Source: Streptomyces canus
GTDB lineage: Bacteria > Actinomycetota > Actinomycetes > Streptomycetales > Streptomycetaceae
Length of the DNA: 64,000 bases
Assembly (NCBI RefSeq): GCF_030815415.1
Contig: NZ_JAUSWW010000001.1
Location: 9,300,001-9,364,000, forward strand
Direction of reading: 5' to 3'
Part shown: positions 51,261-59,621 of the stretch, one piece after another
Layout of the letters: the number at the start of each line of letters is the position of its first letter
Numbering within the stretch: the stretch's first letter is position 1
The notes under the pieces: generated by a model
What the model was told of the DNA's origin: nothing
Seen by the model: only the letters and a program-made list of their open reading frames with translations
Database searches by the model: none
Program-made: the position numbers and the translations under genes

Positions 51261-52487
51261 CTATGGGGTGAAGGTGCCGTCGTCCCGCAATGCCTCCGCG
51301 CGCAGGGCGAGGATCAGGTCCAGGCGGGCGCCCGGGTCGTGCAGGGCGTCGCCGAAGAGCTTCTCCAACTGGCGCAGGCGGTAACGCACCGTCTGCGGGT
51401 GGACGTGGAGGCGGGCGGCGACGTCGGGCACGTTGCTGCCGCTCAGCAGCCACGCCAGGAGCGTCTCGGCGAGCCGTCCGCGCGGCCCCTCCGCGACCGC
51501 GTCCAGCGGGCCCAGCACCCGCGACTGGAGCTGGGCGAGCATCGGTTCGTCGGCGTGCAGCAGCAGCGTCGACAGATGGTCGGCGCAGCGCACCACGCCC
51601 TGCCGGGGCAGGATGCCGCGCCCCATCAGGCCGAGCGCCCGGGTGGCCCAGTGCAGCGAGCGGGCGGCCTCGTCGAGCGGGACCGTCGGTCCGATCGCGG
51701 CGGGCCGGCCGCGCAGCGCGAGCGTGAACGCCCGGCCGCCGAAACGGCCGGAACCGTCCGGGTCGGGCACCAGCATCCGCGGCGGCCGGGAGTCCATGTC
51801 CACCAGCGCCCCCGCGGCCGCCAACGGCCGGTCCGCCTCCCGCTGGTCCGGGGCCGACGCGAGCGCGACCACCGCGACCTGTCTCGGCACCGACCACCGG
51901 GCACCGTGCGCCAGATCCTGCACCGCCTCCGGTGCCACCGGCCCCTCGCCCAGCAGCAGACCGAGCAGCCGCCGGCGACGCCGCTCCAGTTCGTCCGTGC
52001 TGCGCAGCCGCGCCTCCGCGTATCCGGCGGCGGCCGCCTCGGCGACCTCGTGCACCGTCTGGAAAGCGAGTTCGCCCAGCGTGGAGACCACCGAGGAGTC
52101 CAGTCCGAGTTCCTCCGCGGTACGGCCCATCAGCCGCCAGGCGTGCAGACCGCCGATCCGTAACGCGGACTGCAAGGCGTCCAGACCACGCCCTTCCATG
52201 GCCTCGCCGCGCCCGAGTTCGTAGTACGTGGCGGTGATGGCGGCGCCCTGGCCGTGCGGATCCGCGATGTGGTCGACGAACAGGGTCAGTGCCTGTACGA
52301 CCCCGGATCTCAGGTGCGTTCCGTACGTTCCCGGCCGGGCGTACTCGGGGACCTGTCTGCGTACCTCCTCCTCGACCTCGTCGGCGACGGACTCCAACTG
52401 GTCGCGCAGCAGCTTGGCCAACTCGGGGGGCACCGGGGCGGCGTGCGGGCCGTCCGGTACGCCGGGCGGTGGTGTGGGGGCAGCCAC
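51261..52487 (-). CDS. PucR/CdaR-type transcriptional regulator
   Basis: This 408-residue regulator ends in a PucR-type HTH (LAETLLAWLLSGSNVPDVAA, then RLHVHPQTVRYRLRQLEKLF). The N-terminal part (about 20-150) is a helical RsbRD-like sensor region (LESVADEVEEEVRRQVPEYA). The GTG at 52487 has AAAGGAGGG about seven bases upstream. It lies 122 bases downstream of the antigen-85-like esterase on the same strand and is the likeliest local regulator of the Pks13-like operon. Confidence 0.88.
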   Translation of the reverse strand: MAAPTPPPGVPDGPHAAPVPPELAKLLRDQLESVADEVEEEVRRQVPEYARPGTYGTHLRSGVVQALTLFVDHIADPHGQGAAITATYYELGRGEAMEGRGLDALQSALRIGGLHAWRLMGRTAEELGLDSSVVSTLGELAFQTVHEVAEAAAAGYAEARLRSTDELERRRRRLLGLLLGEGPVAPEAVQDLAHGARWSVPRQVAVVALASAPDQREADRPLAAAGALVDMDSRPPRMLVPDPDGSGRFGGRAFTLALRGRPAAIGPTVPLDEAARSLHWATRALGLMGRGILPRQGVVRCADHLSTLLLHADEPMLAQLQSRVLGPLDAVAEGPRGRLAETLLAWLLSGSNVPDVAARLHVHPQTVRYRLRQLEKLFGDALHDPGARLDLILALRAEALRDDGTFTP

Positions 52488-52609
52488 GGCGGACCCTCCT
52501 TTCACCCGGAAGCGGCTCACCCGCGGGCTGGTGCCCGTGGGGCGAGGGACAAGTCCTGGGTTGGACGTACGTCCCCTGCGCTCCGTTCCGTGCCCCGACG
52601 GCACCGGCC

Positions 52610-53626
52610 TCACGCCGGCACCCCCAGGGCACCGGCGAGCATCGGCCACGACGCGGCGAACTCCTGCTTCCAGTAGGCCCAGCTGTGCCCCCCTCCCGCG
52701 TAGTAGTGAGTCGTCACCGGTACGCGCAGCCGGGCGAGCGTGTCGGTGAAGGCGTGCGCTGACGGCCACAGCGCGCTCTCCAGCGCCTCCGGCAGCCAGT
52801 CGCCGCTCCCGCCCACCACCCCGCTGCCGCTGGACACGTACAGCGCGGTGCCGCGCAGCCCTGCCGCGCGCGCCCGCGGGTTGAAGTCCCGCCAGGTGAG
52901 CAGGTCCAGGATCGGGTTGCCCCACAGGGACAGTGGCGCCAGGTTCTCGCGGGCCACGATGGCGTCCATCAGGTTGGGCACGCCGGGGGCCGTGGTGTCG
53001 AGGATGCCGCTGTACGAGGCCGCCGCCGCGAACGTTCCCGGATGCCGCGCGGCGTGGGCCATCGCCCCGTAGCCGCCGGTGGAGACCCCGGCGACGACCC
53101 GGACCGCGGACGCCCGGTAGTCCCGGGCGAGCAGCGCGGGGACCTCGGTGAGCTGGAAGGTCTCGTAGTCGGGGCCGCTGCGCCAGGCGGTGGGGATGCC
53201 GGTGGGCCCGGCGTCCGGCATCGCCACGATCAGCTCCCGTCCCTCCGTGAACGCCACGATGTCCGTCTCCCGGGTCCAGGACGTGTAGTCGTCGTGGGCA
53301 CCGTGGAGGAGGTACAGCACGGGGTACGTGCGGCCGGGCTGTGTGGCGAAGGAGGAGGGCAGCACCAGCCGCACCGGGGCGCTGCGGCCCAGTGCGGCGG
53401 AGGGCAGGGAGACATCGAGGGTGCGGGGGCCGAGCCGGGTGACGCTGGGAGTGGCGGTGGCCGCCCGGCGGGTGGTCGCCCCGGCGGTGCCGGTCGCCGT
53501 GGCGCCGAAGAGGGCGGCGAGGCCGGTGGCGGCGGCCGCTCTGGTGACGGCGCGTCGGGACATTCCGGCGGTGCCGGCGGGTACTGCGGCGGTACCCCGG
53601 GACGATGCGGTGGTGCGGTCGGGCAT
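52610..53626 (-). CDS. Antigen 85-like exported esterase/acyltransferase
   Basis: This 338-residue hydrolase of the esterase D/antigen 85 family has a twin-arginine signal (MSRRAVTRAAAATGLAALFG, 22-41) and a nucleophile at S182 in GVSTGGYGAMAH. The C-terminus has HYYAGGGHSWAYWK, which holds the catalytic histidine. In mycobacteria, Ag85 (FbpA-D) moves mycolyl groups between trehalose and the wall, next to the pks13 locus. It starts 21 bases after the PKS stop (GAGGAG site), so it belongs to the operon and may transfer or release the product outside the membrane. Confidence 0.87.
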   Translation of the reverse strand: MPDRTTASSRGTAAVPAGTAGMSRRAVTRAAAATGLAALFGATATGTAGATTRRAATATPSVTRLGPRTLDVSLPSAALGRSAPVRLVLPSSFATQPGRTYPVLYLLHGAHDDYTSWTRETDIVAFTEGRELIVAMPDAGPTGIPTAWRSGPDYETFQLTEVPALLARDYRASAVRVVAGVSTGGYGAMAHAARHPGTFAAAASYSGILDTTAPGVPNLMDAIVARENLAPLSLWGNPILDLLTWRDFNPRARAAGLRGTALYVSSGSGVVGGSGDWLPEALESALWPSAHAFTDTLARLRVPVTTHYYAGGGHSWAYWKQEFAASWPMLAGALGVPA

Positions 53627-53647
53627 GGCGGCTCTCCTCGGTCGGAT

Positions 53648-56600
53648 TCAGCGGCGGTCCTTCGCGAGCTCCCGCCGCAGATGGGCGGCGATCTCATCGA
53701 CGTGCGGCGGGTCGAGGAGCGACAGATGGTGGCCCGTGACCCGGACGACGGACAGATCCGGGCACACCTCGTCCCAGCCGAGCGATGCGTCGTCGCGTTC
53801 GTACGCCGGGTCGCGCACGGTGTGCGGGGCCGGGTCGGTGGCCCGGTAGAGGACCACGGGCCCGTCGTGACGGCCCGGCCGATGGGCCTCGCCGATCCGC
53901 AGGTCCAGATAGGAGGACCGCTGGTGCTCGAGGGCGGCGCGCGGCAGGTCGGCCGCCTCGCTCAGGGCCCGCAGTACGGTGTCGATGCGCTCGCCGTCGT
54001 CCTGTGTCGCGACCAACTCGTCGTACGGCAGCCGCAGTTGGACGCCGTACGTCTCGGCGACATGGCGGGCGAAGCCGGTGAAGTGGGAGCGGATGCGGTC
54101 GGCCTCCGTGCCTTCCGTTCGAGGCAGCGGTCGTACGGAGTCGATGAGCACCACCAGCCGCACGTCCCGCCCGGCTGCCGTGAGCTGGCGCGCCGTCTCC
54201 TGTGCGACGAATCCGCCGAACGACCAACCGCCCAGCAGGCAGGGCCCGTCGGGGTGCGCGGCGGTCACCGCCTCGGCGTAGTGACGCGCCTTCTCGCCGA
54301 CCGTACGGGCCTCTGCGAGCCGCTCAAGGCCGTACACCGGCCGCTGTCCGCCGAGGCGTTCGACGAGGTTGCGGTAGACGTCGGTCGTGCCACCGGCGGC
54401 GTGGACGAGGAAGAGCGGGGGGTGGGAGCCCGCGAGGTGGAGGGCGTGGAGCGGGGGAGGAGGGTCGGACGTGAGCAGTGGCGGGATCGGGGGTTGTTCG
54501 CTGGTCGGCTTCGCCGGCGGCGCCTGGATGACCTCGGCCGCCGACGCGTTCCCCGGCAGTGCCTGCCGGATGCGGGTCGCCGTGTCCTCGATGGTGGTGG
54601 CGCCCAGCAGGTCGCGCAGGGGCAGTTCGATGGCGAATTCGCGTTCCACGGCGGTGCGGATGCGGACGGCCATCAGGGAGTCCAGGCCCAGTTCGGCGAA
54701 TGCCGTGGTGGGGGTGATGCGAGTCGGCGGGTGTCCGGTGACGGCGGCGATGTGATGGCAGAGACGGTCCGAGACCGAGGCGCCCTCCGCCACGCGTCCG
54801 CTTTCCGGCAGGTGCCCGCCCGCCGCAGGCACCGCGCGGCCCGCCATGGAGAGCGGGCCCCGTGCCGACCACGCCCTCGGCAGACCCGTTGCCGACCCCT
54901 CCGTGCGCCCGTCCGTCCACCAGTGCCGCACGTGCCGCCAGCGAGGCAGGGGCAGGTCGGTGATCCGGCCGGGCGGCAGCGGCAGGCGCGACCCGGCGGT
55001 GTGGAGGGTGCCGAGTTGGGTGAGGAAGTCGGCGGAGGTGTCTGCGCCGCGGTGGAGGGTGCCGAGGGCGAGGGCACCGGGCGCGGTGTCGGTGATGGCC
55101 CGGGTGAGGACGGGGTGGGGGGACAGCTCGACGAAGGCGGTGTGGCCGTCGGCGGCTGCCGCGGCGACGGCCCGGTCGAGGCGTACGGGCCGTCGCAGGT
55201 TCGCGACCCAATGCGCCGCGTCGAAGACGCAGTCGCCCCGCGGGTCGTCCAGCACGGTGGAGTAGACGGGGATACGGGGACGGCCACCTCGGATGTCCGC
55301 GAGCGCGTCGGCCAACTCCGCCAGCAGCGGCTCCACTTGAGGGGAGTGCCCCGCCCCGACCACTCGCATCGCACGCGCGGCCCGTCCTTTTTGCTCGAGT
55401 CGACGCACGAGCCGGGCCACCGCGGCCTCCTCCCCGGTGACCACCTTCTGGCGGGGCGAGGAATGCACGGCGACATGGACACCGGGAAAGTCCCGTTCCA
55501 GAGAGTCGAGTTCACCGTCGTCGAGGTCCACCACCGCCATCGACCCACCGCGCAATCCGCTGAGCAGCCGGGCCCGTACGGCGACGACGCGCGCCGCGTC
55601 CGACACCTCCAGCGCGCCCGCGCACACCGCGGCGGCCACCTCGCCCAGGGAGTGCCCGATCACGGCGACCGGCTCGACGCCGTGCGCCCGCCACAGCTCG
55701 GCGAGAGCCAACTGGAAGCCGAAGAGCACGGGTTGAGCGACCTCCAGCCGGTCGAGGCCGCCGCCGGAAGCCAGGTGGTCGCAGAGGGAGAACCCGCACT
55801 CGGGGGCCAGTTGCGCGTCCACCTTCTCCACGGCAGCGGCGAAGTCGGGTTCCTCGTCCAACAGCCGCCGTCCCATGCCGGCCCACTGGCTCCCGTACCC
55901 GGAGAAGACCCACACCGGGCCGCGCCCGACGAGATCCAGGTCGCCCGTCATGACCCGCGCGTGCGGTCGCCCTGCCGCCAACGCACCGAGCCCGTCCGCC
56001 AGTTCGGCTCGGTCACCGGCGACGATCGCGGCTCGCGCAGGCCCCCGCCCCGTCCGCCCGGCGAGCGTACGGGCCACATCGGCGAGGTGCGTGGCACCTG
56101 CCGCGGGCGTGCCGAGCCAGGCCGCCAGCCGGCCGGCGGTGTCACGGACGCGCACGGCGTCGGCGTCGGACAGGAGGTGGAGGCGGGCGGGGGGTTCGTC
56201 GGCAGGGGGCGGGAGGAGGGCGCCGGGCCGCCATTCCTCCAGTACGGCGTGGGCGTTGGTGCCGCCGAACCCGAATCCGGAGACCCCGGCCGTGGCAGTA
56301 CCGCCGTACCGGGGCCAGGGCTCGGCCTCCGTCACGACCCGCAGTCGTACGTCGTCGTCCAGGGCGCTGCCTTCGGCACAGTGCAGCGAGGGCGGGATCA
56401 GGTCGTGGTGGAGGGCGAGCACCGTCTTCACCAGGCCGGCGATGCCCGCGGCGGACTCCAGGTGGCCGAGGTTGCCCTTGACCGAGCCCAGGAGCAGCGG
56501 CTGGTCGGGGTCGCGGCCCGTGCCGAGCACGGCGCCGAGCGCGCCCGCCTCGATGGGGTCGCCGAGCGGGGTGCCGGTGCCGTGCGCCTCGACGTGGTCG

Positions 56601-57838
56601 ATGCGTGCGGGGGCGAGCCCGGCTCGCACGTATGCGGTCGTCAAGAGGGCTTGCTGGGCAGCCGGGTTGGGGGCGAGGAGGCCGTTGGAGCGTCCGTCGG
56701 AGTTGACGGCGGTGGCGCGGATGACGGCGAGGACGCGGTCGCCGTCCCGCTCGGCGTCGGACAGCCGCTTCAGCAGCACCGCCGCGCAGCCCTCACCGCG
56801 GCCGATGCCGTCCGCCGCCGCCGAGAACGGCTTGCAGCGCCCGTCCGGCGCGAGCGCGCCCGCCCGCCGGAACGCGACGGTGACCGTGGGCGAGAGCAGC
56901 AGATTGACCCCCGCGGCGATCGCCAGGTCGCTCTCGCCCGTGCGCAGGCTGACGCACGCGTGGTGCACGGCGACCAGCGACGACGAGCACGCGGTGTCGA
57001 CGGCCATGCTCGGCCCGCGCGTGTCCAGGGCGTACGACAGCCGGCCCGCCGCCACGCTCAGCGCCCCGCCCGCGGGGGCCCACGGATCGACGGCCTCGGG
57101 GTCGGCACCGGTGAGCTGGCCGTACTCGGGGGCCGAGACCCCGACGAAGACACCGGTAGCGGTGCCGGCGAGGGACGCGGCCGGGACGGCGGCGTGGTCG
57201 AGGGTCTCCTGGACGACCTCCAGCAGGATCCGCTGCTGCGGGTCCATCACCGCGGCCTCGCGCGGCGTGATGCGGAAGAAGTCCGCGTCGAACCCGGCGA
57301 CGTCGTCCAGGTAGCCGCCGTACGGGAGCGCGTCGGCGGGCGGGTACGGCGTGAAGTCCCGCCACCGGTCCTCCGGGACCCGCCGGATCGCGTCGACACC
57401 CTCACGCAGCAACCGCCAGTACGCGTCCGGGCCGTGCACACCCCCGGGCAGTCGGCAGCCGATCCCGACGACCGCGATCGGCTCGCCGGGCTCGGGTGCG
57501 GGAGCCGTGGGCCGATGAGCCGCGCTCTCCGCCGGAGCGATGTCCGCCGCGGCACCGCACACCCGCTCCACCAGCGCGTCCCCCGTGGCCGCCTCCCACA
57601 GCAGCGTCGCCGGCAGGTCGAGGCCCGTGGCCCGGGACAACTCCCCGGCCAGCGCGACCGCGTCCCGCGAGGACATCCCGAGATCCGCGAGCGGCTGGTC
57701 CATCGGCACGTCCCCGACCGCGATCCCGCTCCAGGCGGCCACCTTCTCGGCGATCAGCCGACGCAACGCGGCTTCTTCGCCCTCCCCTTCGGCGACCAGG
57801 CGGTGCAGGTTGCCTTCTCGCCCGCTCGCGCCCCTCAT
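53648..57838 (-). CDS. Pks13-like type I polyketide synthase (ACP-KS-AT-ACP-TE)
   Basis: This 1396-residue PKS has the module order of mycobacterial Pks13. ACP1 (about 25-95, Ser in DLGMSSRDA), KS (about 120-545, C284 in DTACSSS, H419 in EAHGTGT, H459 in GNLGHLES), AT (about 640-940, S730 in GHSLGE, H831 in GAGHSPQ), ACP2 (about 1025-1095, S1054 in LGLDSLMAV) and TE (about 1140-1390, S1206 in GGWSFGG, histidine in GHHLSLL). There are no KR, DH or ER domains, so one Claisen condensation gives a beta-keto product. The ATG at 57838 overlaps the acyl-AMP ligase stop as ATGA. Confidence 0.95.
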   Translation of the reverse strand: MRGASGREGNLHRLVAEGEGEEAALRRLIAEKVAAWSGIAVGDVPMDQPLADLGMSSRDAVALAGELSRATGLDLPATLLWEAATGDALVERVCGAAADIAPAESAAHRPTAPAPEPGEPIAVVGIGCRLPGGVHGPDAYWRLLREGVDAIRRVPEDRWRDFTPYPPADALPYGGYLDDVAGFDADFFRITPREAAVMDPQQRILLEVVQETLDHAAVPAASLAGTATGVFVGVSAPEYGQLTGADPEAVDPWAPAGGALSVAAGRLSYALDTRGPSMAVDTACSSSLVAVHHACVSLRTGESDLAIAAGVNLLLSPTVTVAFRRAGALAPDGRCKPFSAAADGIGRGEGCAAVLLKRLSDAERDGDRVLAVIRATAVNSDGRSNGLLAPNPAAQQALLTTAYVRAGLAPARIDHVEAHGTGTPLGDPIEAGALGAVLGTGRDPDQPLLLGSVKGNLGHLESAAGIAGLVKTVLALHHDLIPPSLHCAEGSALDDDVRLRVVTEAEPWPRYGGTATAGVSGFGFGGTNAHAVLEEWRPGALLPPPADEPPARLHLLSDADAVRVRDTAGRLAAWLGTPAAGATHLADVARTLAGRTGRGPARAAIVAGDRAELADGLGALAAGRPHARVMTGDLDLVGRGPVWVFSGYGSQWAGMGRRLLDEEPDFAAAVEKVDAQLAPECGFSLCDHLASGGGLDRLEVAQPVLFGFQLALAELWRAHGVEPVAVIGHSLGEVAAAVCAGALEVSDAARVVAVRARLLSGLRGGSMAVVDLDDGELDSLERDFPGVHVAVHSSPRQKVVTGEEAAVARLVRRLEQKGRAARAMRVVGAGHSPQVEPLLAELADALADIRGGRPRIPVYSTVLDDPRGDCVFDAAHWVANLRRPVRLDRAVAAAAADGHTAFVELSPHPVLTRAITDTAPGALALGTLHRGADTSADFLTQLGTLHTAGSRLPLPPGRITDLPLPRWRHVRHWWTDGRTEGSATGLPRAWSARGPLSMAGRAVPAAGGHLPESGRVAEGASVSDRLCHHIAAVTGHPPTRITPTTAFAELGLDSLMAVRIRTAVEREFAIELPLRDLLGATTIEDTATRIRQALPGNASAAEVIQAPPAKPTSEQPPIPPLLTSDPPPPLHALHLAGSHPPLFLVHAAGGTTDVYRNLVERLGGQRPVYGLERLAEARTVGEKARHYAEAVTAAHPDGPCLLGGWSFGGFVAQETARQLTAAGRDVRLVVLIDSVRPLPRTEGTEADRIRSHFTGFARHVAETYGVQLRLPYDELVATQDDGERIDTVLRALSEAADLPRAALEHQRSSYLDLRIGEAHRPGRHDGPVVLYRATDPAPHTVRDPAYERDDASLGWDEVCPDLSVVRVTGHHLSLLDPPHVDEIAAHLRRELAKDRR

Positions 57839-59583
57839 CCCGCGACCTCCGCCGCGTAGGCACCCGCCAGATAGCGCTCGCGGGTCAGCGCCCGGGACAC
57901 CTTCCCGCTGGAGGTACGGGGCACCGTGCCCGGCGGGACGAGAACCACGTCGGAGAGCCGCAGCCCGTGCCGGGCGGAGACGGCCGCGCGTACGGTCCGC
58001 ACGAGGGCCGGTACGTCGATGTCGGCGAGCGGCACGGCCCGTGCGTGCTCCGCGACGACGATCACCCGTTCCCCGGAGCTGCCCGGTACGCCGAACGCGG
58101 CGAGCCGGTCGCGTCGTACGGTCGGATGGGCGTCCTGGGCCGTGGCCTCGACGTCCTGCGGGTAGTGGTTGCGTCCGTCGACGACGATGAGGTCCTTCAG
58201 CCGCCCGGTGACGATCAACTGCCCGTCCAGGACCGTCCCCAGATCGCCGGTGCGCAGCCACTTGCCCGGCCCGGCCGCGACATCGGCGAGTTCGGCCCCG
58301 AAGACGCGCAGGGTCTGGGGCTCCTGGTTCCGGTATCCCCGCCCCACGTTGGGGCCCTGCACCCAGATCTCGCCGACCTCGCCCTCGGCCAGTGCCTCCC
58401 GCGACACCGGGTCGGCGATCCGCACACGCTGGCCCGCCGGAGCCCCGCAGCCGGCCAGCAGCACGGCCCTCGGGTCGTCGGGCCGCGCGGGCAGGGCCTT
58501 CCCGGTGGCCAGGGCGTCACGGTCGAGCGCGAATCTGCGCAACGGCTGCCAAGGGCGGGCGGCACTGACGAACACGGTCGCCTCGGCCAGCCCGTACGAC
58601 GGACAGTGCGTCTCCGGGGGGAGTCCCTGGGCGCCGAACGCGGCGTGGAAACGGTCGGCCGTGCCGGCGCGGACCGGCTCGCTTCCGTTGATCAGGGCGA
58701 AGACGCCGTCCAGCCGCAGGTCGGCTTTCTGCGCCTCGGTGACCGTCGACGCGCAGTAGTCGTAGGCGAAGTTGGGCGCCGCGCTCAGCGCGCGCGGGTG
58801 CGCGGCCAGCAGCCGCAGCCAGCGCACCGGTTCGTGCAGGAAGGCCACCGGATCCATGAGCACGGACAACAGCCCCCGCACCACCGGCGCCGCGACACTG
58901 AGCACGAGTCCCATGTCGTGGTACAGCGGCAGCCAGCCCACACAGGTCACCGGATGCACGTCGGCACCGTAGGCGGTCAGCGCCTGGCGGGCGTTGGCGA
59001 CGACATTGGCATGGGTGATCTCCACACCCGCCGGGGTGCGGGTCGAGCCGGAGGTGTACTGGAGGTACCCGACCGCCTCGGCGTCGAGGGTGCGGGGCTG
59101 CCAGTCACCGGCGGTGGCGTCGGACACTTGGTCCCCGGCGACGACCTTCACGTCCCGGCCCTCGCACAACTCGCGTACCTCCGCGAGAGCCTGACCTGTC
59201 GTCACGACGACCGCCGGGCGCGCGTCCGCCAGCACCGCCGACAGCCGGTCGCCCTGCCCGGGCAGCCCGGGTGGATACAGCGGTACGGCGACCAGGCCGG
59301 CGGCCAGCGCCCCGAGAAAGGCGGTGATGTAGTCCGTCCCCTGCGGACACAGCACCGCGACACGCTCCCCGGGCTCCGCCTCGGCGGCGAGCCGGGCGGC
59401 CATGGCCCGCATCCGCAGGTCCAGTCGGCGCCAGGTCAGCGTGCGATGGACGCCGCGCGAATGCGGCGCCGGATGGTCGACGAAGGTGAACGCCCGGCGG
59501 TCGGGGGTGGTCTCGGCCCAGTGCCGCACGTACTCCGGCAGACTCCGGAACACGGGCGCGAGCGGGGGGCGGCGGCTGTCCAT
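57835..59583 (-). CDS. FadD32-like fatty acyl-AMP ligase
   Basis: This 582-residue adenylating enzyme activates a fatty acid and loads it on the PKS ACP. Marks are YLQYTSGSTRTPAG (173-186), SYGLAEATVFVSA, the A8 region TGRLKDLIVVDGRNHYPQDV and the A10 lysine in PRTSSGKVSR. The DGRNHYPQD motif and the FadD32-like start (TLTWRRLDLRMRAMA) distinguish FAALs from CoA ligases. The ATG at 59583 has GAGGAG ten bases upstream. It follows the carboxyltransferase by 38 bases. Confidence 0.93.
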   Translation of the reverse strand: MDSRRPPLAPVFRSLPEYVRHWAETTPDRRAFTFVDHPAPHSRGVHRTLTWRRLDLRMRAMAARLAAEAEPGERVAVLCPQGTDYITAFLGALAAGLVAVPLYPPGLPGQGDRLSAVLADARPAVVVTTGQALAEVRELCEGRDVKVVAGDQVSDATAGDWQPRTLDAEAVGYLQYTSGSTRTPAGVEITHANVVANARQALTAYGADVHPVTCVGWLPLYHDMGLVLSVAAPVVRGLLSVLMDPVAFLHEPVRWLRLLAAHPRALSAAPNFAYDYCASTVTEAQKADLRLDGVFALINGSEPVRAGTADRFHAAFGAQGLPPETHCPSYGLAEATVFVSAARPWQPLRRFALDRDALATGKALPARPDDPRAVLLAGCGAPAGQRVRIADPVSREALAEGEVGEIWVQGPNVGRGYRNQEPQTLRVFGAELADVAAGPGKWLRTGDLGTVLDGQLIVTGRLKDLIVVDGRNHYPQDVEATAQDAHPTVRRDRLAAFGVPGSSGERVIVVAEHARAVPLADIDVPALVRTVRAAVSARHGLRLSDVVLVPPGTVPRTSSGKVSRALTRERYLAGAYAAEVAG

Positions 59584-59621
59584 CGGGCATGGGCTCCTCA
59601 CGTCGCGGGGACGGCTAGCGG

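Noticed and set aside
53042-57859. A 1605-codon open frame on the plus strand opposite the PKS gene.
   Set aside because: It is low-complexity Gly/Arg/Val-rich, has no recognisable domain and mirrors the G/C-biased codons of the real minus-strand PKS and esterase genes.
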